Part shown: piece after piece, positions 1 to 5,309 of the stretch
How the letters are laid out: each line of letters starts with the position of its first letter
Numbering within the stretch: the stretch's first letter is position 1
Assembly: GCA_029934555.1 (NCBI GenBank)
Contig: JAOZMA010000171.1
Location: 1-5,309, forward strand
DNA length: 5,309 bases
Direction of reading: 5' to 3'
Source of the DNA: Acidimicrobiia bacterium
Lineage (GTDB): Bacteria > Actinomycetota > Acidimicrobiia > Spongiisociales > UBA5794
Notes under the pieces: model-generated
What the model saw: the letters and a program-made list of their open reading frames with translations, nothing else
Database searches by the model: none
Told to the model about the DNA's origin: nothing
Made by a program: the position numbers and the translations under genes

Positions 1-2
1 CG

Positions 3-965
3 ACTACGACCGAAGCCGGTCCCGAGATCGGTACGGCGGACCATCCGATCAAGGTTCTGTTCGTACCGTCCGTGAGCGCTGAAGAGATCATCGCCGGTGG
101 CGAGATTCTCACGGGAGTGCTCGAAGAGGCCACCGGCCTCGTCTACGAGGTCAGTGTGCCGACGTCATATGCCGCGACCATCAGCGAGATGTGCGCGTCA
201 CCGGAGGACACCATCGGGTTCATCCCCGCGACCGCGTACGTGCTCGGCAACGACGAGTGCGGCATCGAGGTTGCCATGAAGTCGAAGCGCTTCGGATTCA
301 CCGAGTACTGGGCCGAGTTCATCGTCCCTCGCGACAGTGAAGCGCAGACACTCGAGGACCTCGCAGGTCTCAGCTGGGCCTACCCGGACGCCGGATCCAC
401 CTCCGGATTCCTGGTCCCCAGCGGGATGTTCGATCAGGCAGGTATCGAACCTGGTGACGTAGTTGAAGCAGGAGGCCACTCCGCAACGGTCAAGGCCGTG
501 TACAACGGCGAAGCCGATTTCGGAACCGTCTTCTTCAGCCCGTCGATCGACGCCGACAGGAACGTCATCTGGGACGGCACGACGGCCGGCGCCGATGTTC
601 CAGACGATCTCGTGGACAGCTGTGTTCTCGATGACGACGGCAATATCGAGTGCACCGGCGTGTACCCGAGAGATGCTCGACGCAACATTCGCGAGGAAGC
701 TCCCGACGTGATCCAGAAGGTCAGGATCATGGAGCTGTCGCAGCCGATCCCGAACGACACGCTGAGCTTCGCCCCGGACGTCCCCCAGGACATCCGCGAG
801 AAGCTCGTCACGGCGCTCGCCGACTACGCAGCGAACGACCCAGACGGGTTCGCTGAAGCGTTCGATGCCTACTCCTGGAGCGGCATCGAACTGACCGACG
901 ACTCGGAGTTCGACTTCATCCGGGCGCTGGTGCAAGCGCTCGACCTCTCGTCGGACGACCTCTAA
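3..965 (+). CDS. phnD: Phosphate/phosphonate ABC transporter substrate-binding protein PhnD (5' partial)
   Basis: Extracytoplasmic solute receptor of a PhnD/PtxB-type importer, which binds phosphonate, phosphite or phosphate and docks on PhnE. The frame is open to the left edge. The in-frame GTG at 72 is not the start, because the residues before it (HPIKVLFVPSVSAEEI) are the family's first beta strand. The Thr-rich stretch TTTEAGPEIG at the edge looks like the linker after a lipoprotein cysteine; signal peptide and lipobox are missing. 320 residues are visible. Family marks: the ligand-binding loop STSGFLVP (STSG at 396-407), the following GGHSATVKAVYNGEADFGTV with the conserved His at 477-479, and the C-terminal PIPNDTLSF (744-770). 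Cysteines at 192, 258, 621 and 651 could form two disulfides, suiting an exported protein. Family assignment is firm; the exact ligand cannot be read. The gene continues upstream. Confidence 0.9.
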   Translation, partial: TTTEAGPEIGTADHPIKVLFVPSVSAEEIIAGGEILTGVLEEATGLVYEVSVPTSYAATISEMCASPEDTIGFIPATAYVLGNDECGIEVAMKSKRFGFTEYWAEFIVPRDSEAQTLEDLAGLSWAYPDAGSTSGFLVPSGMFDQAGIEPGDVVEAGGHSATVKAVYNGEADFGTVFFSPSIDADRNVIWDGTTAGADVPDDLVDSCVLDDDGNIECTGVYPRDARRNIREEAPDVIQKVRIMELSQPIPNDTLSFAPDVPQDIREKLVTALADYAANDPDGFAEAFDAYSWSGIELTDDSEFDFIRALVQALDLSSDDL

Positions 966-990
966 GCGAAGCTAGACGCACAACTGAGTA

Positions 991-1018
991 TCGGGCGGGG
1001 GCAACTGTCCCCGCCCGA
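991..1018 (+). promoter_or_regulatory. Strong GC hairpin between phnD and phnC
   Basis: Arms 991-1000 (tcgggcgggg) and 1009-1018 (ccccgcccga) are perfect 10-bp complements around an 8-base spacer. One G-U and one C-G pair inside could extend the stem to 12 bp with an aact tetraloop. There is no T-run after it, so it is a poor match to an intrinsic terminator. In binding-protein transport operons such hairpins behind the receptor gene often protect the upstream mRNA or partly terminate transcription, giving more receptor than ATPase and permease. That role is inferred. No clear promoter was seen in the rest of the 84-base gap, so phnC is probably read from the phnD transcript. Confidence 0.7.
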
Positions 1019-1035
1019 CGCTCGATCGGACAGAC

Positions 1036-1039
1036 GGAG
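1036..1039 (+). promoter_or_regulatory. Ribosome binding site of phnC
   Basis: GGAG ends 10 bases before the ATG at 1050, a usable if slightly long spacing. It supports 1050 as the phnC start, which also places the protein's first strand (MLKVENLTKVY) at the normal N-terminus of an ABC ATPase. Confidence 0.6.
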
Positions 1040-1049
1040 CACCCGATCC

Positions 1050-1799
1050 ATGCTCAAAGTTGAGAATCTGACGAAGGTCTACGAGGGTGGCGTTCAGGCT
1101 CTCGACGATGTGTCGTTCGAGGTCGAGAAAGGCGAGTTCCTCGCTGTCATCGGTCTCAGTGGATCGGGGAAATCAACGCTCCTCCGCTGCATCAATCGTC
1201 TCATCGAACCCACCTCCGGCACGATCATCTGGGACGGCGTTGACGTTACGAACGCTTCACAAGAAGAACTCCGCAGAGTTCGGCGACGGATCGGGATGGT
1301 CTTCCAACACTTCAACCTCGTGAGCCGATCGAAAGTACTGACGAATGTCCTGGCGGGCCGCCTCGGTTACGTGAACCCTGCTCTTTCGATCGTGAACAAG
1401 TTCCCCAAAGCGGACATAGAGAAGGCCCACACCCAACTCGCCCGTGTTGGACTCGAAGACAAAGCCAACGCCAGAGCCGACACGCTGAGCGGCGGACAGC
1501 AGCAGCGTGTCGGCGTCGCCAGAGCCATGATGCAGGATCCCGAGATCATGCTGGCCGATGAACCGGTCGCCAGCCTCGACCCGGTTCTCGCTCACAGCAT
1601 CATGCAGTACCTCGAGAATATCAATCAGGACGGAGTCATGGTGCTGTGCTCCCTCCACTTCCTCGATCTCGTCCATCAGTACGCGGACCGCGTCATCGCC
1701 CTGAACGAAGGCAAGCTTGTCTTCGAAGGATCCCCCAAGGAGATCGACGACGCGAAGTTCAAGGAGATCTACGGGAAGGAGGCCGAGCGCGTTGGCTGA
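1050..1799 (+). CDS. phnC: Phosphate/phosphonate ABC transporter ATP-binding protein PhnC
   Basis: Cytoplasmic ATPase (249 aa) that dimerises on the permease and powers import. All ABC motifs are present and intact: Walker A GLSGSGKST (residues 35-43), Q-loop Gln86 in MVFQHFNLV, signature LSGGQQQR (146-153), Walker B IMLADEP (166-172, catalytic Glu171), D-loop SLDP (175-178) and switch His203 in CSLHFLDL. Features pointing to PhnC rather than another ABC ATPase are the segment FNLVSRSKVLTNVLAGRLG, the SLHFLDLVHQYADRVIAL region and the ending in YGKE; length also fits the usual 240-260 aa. The gene lies 84 bases after phnD across a hairpin, and its last codons overlap the phnE start, so ATPase and permease are likely translationally coupled. 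Nothing suggests damage. The name follows family and context; a phosphite or phosphate importer (PtxA-like) would look the same. Confidence 0.93.
   Translation: MLKVENLTKVYEGGVQALDDVSFEVEKGEFLAVIGLSGSGKSTLLRCINRLIEPTSGTIIWDGVDVTNASQEELRRVRRRIGMVFQHFNLVSRSKVLTNVLAGRLGYVNPALSIVNKFPKADIEKAHTQLARVGLEDKANARADTLSGGQQQRVGVARAMMQDPEIMLADEPVASLDPVLAHSIMQYLENINQDGVMVLCSLHFLDLVHQYADRVIALNEGKLVFEGSPKEIDDAKFKEIYGKEAERVG
1776..1782 (+). promoter_or_regulatory. Ribosome binding site that fixes the phnE start at TTG 1792
   Basis: AAGGAGG, a near-perfect Shine-Dalgarno sequence inside the end of phnC, lies 9 bases before the TTG at 1792. This argues against the more upstream in-frame TTG at 1717, where the encoded residues (Arg/Ser-rich) are only the shadow of phnC in another frame. 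Confidence 0.8.
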
Positions 1800-4245
1800 C
1801 TCGACTCCGTCCCAACCCGACCCGGCTCCAGACGAACAGGCGCCCGATCCGAAGACGTCCACCGGTCGCAAACCGCGCGGTTGGCGCCGATCCCTCTACA
1901 TCATCATCGCGATCCTCGTCGTGTTCGTCGTCTATGCGTTCGCGTTCGCAAAGACCGACGTGTCACTTGAGGAGATCCAGTCAGAGACGCGCCAGGAACA
2001 GCTCTTCCGGATTCTCCGCGCTCTCGCCAGACCCGATCTGATCCGCTACGACAAAGAAGACCTCATCGTCACCGCAGACGTGCACGTTCCATGCATCGGC
2101 GGGGAACCGGCCACGACTGATGCCGCGACGGACGGTGCTGCGATCACGATCGCTCCCGCCTGTGCGGAACCCGGCGACTCCTTCACCGTCACCGGGAGCG
2201 GGTATGACGCTGGAAAGACCGTTGGCGTCAACTTCGTCCCCGTGTCGGATTTCGAGGTCGTGCTCCCACAGGGAAGAACCGTCGTCGAAGAAGACGGGAC
2301 CTTCTCGCTCTCCTTCGAAGCCCCGAGTAGGAAGTCCGACGATCCGCAGCAGATCGAGGTGATATCCCAGACCAACGTCGGAGGTTGGCTCAACCGCGTT
2401 CGCGTATGGACCGACACGAACAAGAACGGGGTCCAGGACAACGACGTTCTTCCTTCACCAGATGAACCCATTGCGACCTACAGCAGTCTGCTCCCTGAGT
2501 TCGAGATCCGGAGCCCCGGCGGTGTCACGCTCATCGATGACAACAACAACGTGATCGACTTCATCAGTTGGGGAGGATCCTTCGAAGCGAGTACCGGATC
2601 CGGAACCGGTCTCGTGAGTCGCGACATCGGTTTCGATCCGTTCGGCGTGGGACCGGACGAGTCCGTTCAACTCACCGGGAGCGGCAACACCGCCGCCGAC
2701 TTCTCCTGGACGGAGCCGTCACAAGAGAGTTTCGGATCGGTCAACGCGGGGCAGACCGCCGCCAACGGCGATTCTCCGGATTCGTTGTTCTTCAATGAGG
2801 TTGCTTTCTCCGAGGAGGATCGTCTCGAGGTCGCAGGGGCACCCGGAGCGGGAGTGGCCGACGTCTCGTTGATCTTCTTTGACGGGACCGACGGATCCCA
2901 ATACAAGATCATTCTCCTCGCGGACAAGACCGATCTGTCGCCGCGTCTCTCCGACAACGCCGTGAACACCTGGGATCGAATCGTCGAGACCGTGATGCTG
3001 GCACTCCTGGCAACCACCGTCGGTACCGCCCTGGCGATACCGCTCAGTTTCCTCGCAGCGAAGAACCTGATGCGCGACGTCACGGTCCCCATAATCAACC
3101 TGTCGCTGTCGCTCATCGCCATACCGATCGGTCTCTACGTCGGTATCCAGTCCTCCAGATGGGCGGCGTCCCTTCGTGCGTTCACCGATGCCAACTGGAT
3201 CACGCTCTTGCTCGCACTTCTGGTCATCACAGCTGTTGGTTGGGCGACCCTTCGATGGACGTTCCCGCCTGAGGAGGAGGACGAACCACCCAGTCTCGGC
3301 CTGCGCTCACTCAGAGTCATGGCCCTCATCGCCGTGGCGTTCCTCCTGCTCATCGGGTCGTACATCATCGCGACGCTTCTCATCATCCTCGGCGGATGGA
3401 TGGAGGATCTCATCACGGGGGCCCGATTCCTCGGAAGCTTCGTGGTCTCGCTCGGTGAGATCACTGAGATCGGCATCCCGGTGTTCTCATCGCTCATCGG
3501 GGCATTCGCACTGGCAGTGGCCGCCAGCAGGCTCGGCTACTTCATCAACGATCGCTTCAGCCGCGGCGTCATCAACGCCCTGACCCTCGTCCTCTCCGGA
3601 GTGGCGGGCGCTCTCGTGGGAATCGGCATCGGGGCCATCATCGATTGGTTCTATCAGTTGGAGAACCCGTTCGCGACCGTGATCGTGCCGGGGGCCATCG
3701 GCGCCGTCTTCGGAATGATCCTTTCGGTGAAGGCGCTCAGAAAGGGCGAATCTCAGAACATCGGTCTCACGGTCTACTACCTGGCACGGACAACGTTCAA
3801 CGGGTTCCGATCCATCGAACCGTTGGTGATGGTCATCATCTTCGTCGTCTGGGTCGGTATCGGGCCGTTCGCCGGCGCGCTCGCCCTCGCACTCCACACG
3901 ATGGCCGCGCTAGCGAAGCTCTATTCGGAGCAAGTCGAGAGCATCGCCAACGGACCGCTCGAGGCCGTTCGCGCCACGGGAGCGACGCGGCTGCAGACCA
4001 TCATCTACGCCGTCGTTCCCCAGATCATCCCTCCGTACATCTCCTTCACGATGTATCGCTGGGATATCAACGTGCGTATGTCGACGATCATCGGCTTCGC
4101 CGGTGGTGGTGGTATCGGATTCCTGTTGCAGCAGAACATCAATCTGCTCCAGTACAGAGCGGCGGCCGCACAGATGCTGGCAATCGCCATCGTGGTTGCG
4201 TCGATGGACTACGTCAGCTCGCGCCTGCGTGAGCACGTCGTCTGA
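1792..4245 (+). CDS. phnE: Phosphonate-type ABC permease PhnE with large multidomain ectodomain and split core
   Basis: Membrane channel of the PhnCDE importer, 817 aa against about 260-290 aa for ordinary PhnE. The TTG start has an AAGGAGG site 9 bases upstream and overlaps the phnC stop by 8 bases. Order by residue: Pro/Asp-rich cytoplasmic tail (1-33, Arg at 26, 29, 32, 33); TM1 (35-53); helical linker (55-80); Ig-like module with PGDSFTVTGSGY (118-180); Asp/Asn loop VWTDTNKNGVQDND (205-218); lamin-tail-like stretch (243-378); first core helix and FLAAKNLM (398-427); about 230 inserted residues with some six hydrophobic segments (near 433-451, 468-487, 509-534, 560-579, 593-617, 627-646); then the canonical PhnE half, including FNGFRSIEPL (669-678), coupling EAA loop EAVRATGATRLQ (724-735), VPQIIPPYISFTMYR (742-756) and last helix (790-806). 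The positive charges place the ectodomain outside. C101 and C124 are its only cysteines, a possible disulfide. The permease call is firm; ectodomain function is unknown. Confidence 0.9.
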   Translation: MADSTPSQPDPAPDEQAPDPKTSTGRKPRGWRRSLYIIIAILVVFVVYAFAFAKTDVSLEEIQSETRQEQLFRILRALARPDLIRYDKEDLIVTADVHVPCIGGEPATTDAATDGAAITIAPACAEPGDSFTVTGSGYDAGKTVGVNFVPVSDFEVVLPQGRTVVEEDGTFSLSFEAPSRKSDDPQQIEVISQTNVGGWLNRVRVWTDTNKNGVQDNDVLPSPDEPIATYSSLLPEFEIRSPGGVTLIDDNNNVIDFISWGGSFEASTGSGTGLVSRDIGFDPFGVGPDESVQLTGSGNTAADFSWTEPSQESFGSVNAGQTAANGDSPDSLFFNEVAFSEEDRLEVAGAPGAGVADVSLIFFDGTDGSQYKIILLADKTDLSPRLSDNAVNTWDRIVETVMLALLATTVGTALAIPLSFLAAKNLMRDVTVPIINLSLSLIAIPIGLYVGIQSSRWAASLRAFTDANWITLLLALLVITAVGWATLRWTFPPEEEDEPPSLGLRSLRVMALIAVAFLLLIGSYIIATLLIILGGWMEDLITGARFLGSFVVSLGEITEIGIPVFSSLIGAFALAVAASRLGYFINDRFSRGVINALTLVLSGVAGALVGIGIGAIIDWFYQLENPFATVIVPGAIGAVFGMILSVKALRKGESQNIGLTVYYLARTTFNGFRSIEPLVMVIIFVVWVGIGPFAGALALALHTMAALAKLYSEQVESIANGPLEAVRATGATRLQTIIYAVVPQIIPPYISFTMYRWDINVRMSTIIGFAGGGGIGFLLQQNINLLQYRAAAAQMLAIAIVVASMDYVSSRLREHVV

Positions 4246-4247
4246 CG

Positions 4248-5246
4248 ATGAGTGCCTTTGTGCTCCGCACGCGCGAGGTTGCGGAGGAGCGTGAGCGGGA
4301 AGACCTCTCACCGGTAGCAACGCTGTCGATCAACTCGGCCGGGCGGGTCGTACCGGAAGACCCGGATCCCTGGAGAACTGCGTTCGAACGTGACCGGGAC
4401 CGCATCCTCCATTCGAAGGCGTTCCGACGGTTGAAGCACAAGACTCAGGTCTTCATGAATCCGGAAGGCGACCACTACGTCACCCGTCTCACCCACACCC
4501 TTCAGGTCACGCAGGTCGGCGGAGCGATCGCGCGAGCCCTCAGTCTCAACGGAGCTCTGACCGAGGCGATCTGTCTCGGCCACGACGTGGGCCACTCCCC
4601 GTTCGGTCACACCGGTGAGGACACGCTGAGCGAGTTCGTCGACGGCGGGTGGCGCCACTCCGCCCAGTCTGTGCGGATCTTCGAGGTCCTCGAGCCGCTC
4701 AACCTCACGTTCGAGGTCCTTGACGGGATCATGGCTCATCCATGGAAGGTGGAGACTCCGGCGCAGACCCCGGAAGGCGCCATCGTCCGATTCGCCGACC
4801 GCATCGCCTATCTCGCTCACGACGCGCTCGATGCGATCCGCGCCGGAGTGTTGAGACCCGGCGACTTCCCCGGGTCGGTGCTCGACACCCTCGGCGAACC
4901 CGGCCGCGAGTGGATCGATACGATGATCACGTCTGTGATCGAAACGTCCATCGAGAGCGACGAAGTCGCCATGGACGATCACACGCTCGACGTCATGCTC
5001 GAACTCCGGGGATTCATGTTCGAGCAGGTCTACTTGAGGGCAGACGTCGAACCGCAGCGGATACGGGCCAGAGAGATCGTCAGAAACCTCGTCGAGTACT
5101 ACCTCTCCCATGCATCAGAGATCCCGGATACCTATCGCCATGACGATGCAGATACGCTGACACAGGTGATCGACTTCGTGGCAGGCATGACCGACCGCTA
5201 CGCGATAAGCCGCCACGACGACCTGTTCAGGCCGGCCCTGTTCTGA
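4248..5246 (+). CDS. dgt: dGTPase-like deoxynucleoside triphosphate triphosphohydrolase (HD domain)
   Basis: Cytoplasmic HD-superfamily enzyme (332 aa) whose relatives cleave dGTP or other dNTPs to deoxynucleoside and tripolyphosphate, controlling dNTP pools. Family marks: LSPVATLSINSAGR (20-33), the block FERDRDRILHSKAFRRLKHK (46-65), and the HD metal ligands His83 (RLTHTLQV), His112-Asp113 (GHDVGHSPFGHTGED) and Asp184 (RFADRIAYLAHD). His121 and Glu124 fit the spacing of the catalytic His126/Glu129 of E. coli Dgt, so activity is expected. Length fits the short Dgt-like group (about 330-430 aa), not the 505-aa E. coli enzyme; the end (DRYAISRHDDLFRPALF) looks complete. The ATG lies two bases after the phnE stop with only a weak GTGAG at 4229-4233, suggesting reinitiation by ribosomes leaving phnE. 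In many actinobacteria, including Mycobacterium tuberculosis, dnaG follows dgt; that gene would lie beyond the right edge. True substrate preference cannot be read. Confidence 0.93.
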   Translation: MSAFVLRTREVAEEREREDLSPVATLSINSAGRVVPEDPDPWRTAFERDRDRILHSKAFRRLKHKTQVFMNPEGDHYVTRLTHTLQVTQVGGAIARALSLNGALTEAICLGHDVGHSPFGHTGEDTLSEFVDGGWRHSAQSVRIFEVLEPLNLTFEVLDGIMAHPWKVETPAQTPEGAIVRFADRIAYLAHDALDAIRAGVLRPGDFPGSVLDTLGEPGREWIDTMITSVIETSIESDEVAMDDHTLDVMLELRGFMFEQVYLRADVEPQRIRAREIVRNLVEYYLSHASEIPDTYRHDDADTLTQVIDFVAGMTDRYAISRHDDLFRPALF

Positions 5247-5255
5247 CGAACAGGG
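5236..5255 (+). terminator. Perfect hairpin with the dgt stop codon in its loop
   Basis: Arms 5236-5243 (ccctgttc) and 5248-5255 (gaacaggg) are exact 8-bp complements; the loop tgac contains the dgt TGA. It could act as a transcript end or an mRNA 3' stabiliser, but no T-run follows: a GC-rich tandem repeat begins on the next base. Terminator is therefore the nearest available label, not a firm call. Confidence 0.45.
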
Positions 5256-5309
5256 AGCGGACAGCGGACAGCGGACAGCGGACAGCGGACAGCGGACAGC
5301 GGACAGCGG
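5256..5309 (+). repeat. 7-bp tandem repeat (unit agcggac), 7.7 copies, runs off the window
   Basis: From 5256 the sequence is seven perfect head-to-tail copies of agcggac plus five bases of an eighth, with no mismatch, up to the last base. It begins directly after the hairpin behind dgt. Seven is not a multiple of three, so translation cycles through all frames as a 7-residue unit (Ser-Gly-Gln-Arg-Thr-Ala-Asp) without stops. Perfect identity of all copies implies recent slippage expansion, or an assembly ending in an unresolved repeat. No start codon or ribosome site is seen, so it is treated as intergenic. Confidence 0.95.

Noticed and set aside
198..935. 245-residue open frame on the minus strand
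   Set aside because: It is the antisense shadow of phnD; its product is low-complexity Arg/Val/Asp-rich with no recognisable family and no ribosome site.
72..965. GTG at 72 as the true start of phnD
   Set aside because: The frame is open to the left edge and the residues before the GTG form the conserved first strand of the binding-protein fold, so the gene is truncated rather than short.
991..1018. Full intrinsic terminator ending the phnD transcript
   Set aside because: No T-run follows the stem, and phnC has no visible promoter of its own, so read-through is more likely.
1027..1033. Single cggacag matching the heptamer at the right end
   Set aside because: One 7-base match in 5.3 kb is within chance, especially in GC-rich DNA.
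1717..1791. Upstream TTG start for phnE
   Set aside because: It lacks a ribosome site, encodes only out-of-frame phnC sequence, and is outcompeted by the strong site before TTG 1792.
4308..5111. 267-residue open frame on the minus strand inside dgt
   Set aside because: It is antisense to a gene with fully conserved HD motifs; such long mirror frames are expected in GC-rich coding DNA.
5256..5309. CRISPR array or coding repeat
   Set aside because: The 7-bp units are contiguous without spacers, and no start codon or ribosome site leads into them.

Overview
The window looks like chromosomal DNA from a GC-rich bacterium (roughly 60% GC by eye), most likely an uncultured actinobacterium such as an acidimicrobiia-like lineage. 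A Chloroflexota origin is also possible, because transporters of this architecture seem familiar from that phylum. The evidence is codon use dominated by C/G-ending codons, GTG/TTG start usage, a Thr-rich linker like those behind lipoprotein signal peptides, and a dgt gene of the actinobacterial/Gram-positive type. The taxonomic call is inference only.

All recognisable genes lie on the + strand in one tight array. The left edge cuts into phnD, the extracytoplasmic binding protein of a phosphate/phosphonate-type ABC importer (3-965). An 84-base gap with a strong GC hairpin (991-1018) separates it from phnC, the ATPase (1050-1799). The phnC stop overlaps the TTG start of phnE, an unusually large permease of 817 residues (1792-4245). 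Two bases after phnE begins dgt, an HD-domain dNTP triphosphohydrolase (4248-5246). The dgt stop codon sits in the loop of a perfect hairpin (5236-5255), and a 7-bp tandem repeat then runs off the right edge (5256-5309).

PhnD should capture a phosphonate, phosphite or phosphate ligand outside the membrane and hand it to PhnE, with PhnC supplying ATP hydrolysis. No C-P lyase or other phosphonate catabolic gene is visible, so the substrate is not settled. The dGTPase is a housekeeping nucleotide-pool enzyme. Its placement suggests co-transcription and translational coupling with the transporter rather than a proven functional link.

The most unusual element is PhnE. Between its first and second membrane helices it carries about 340 extracytoplasmic residues: an Ig-like module, a calcium-loop-like segment, and a stretch resembling a lamin-tail domain whose two halves appear in swapped order. 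The permease core itself is split by about 230 residues carrying some six additional membrane segments.
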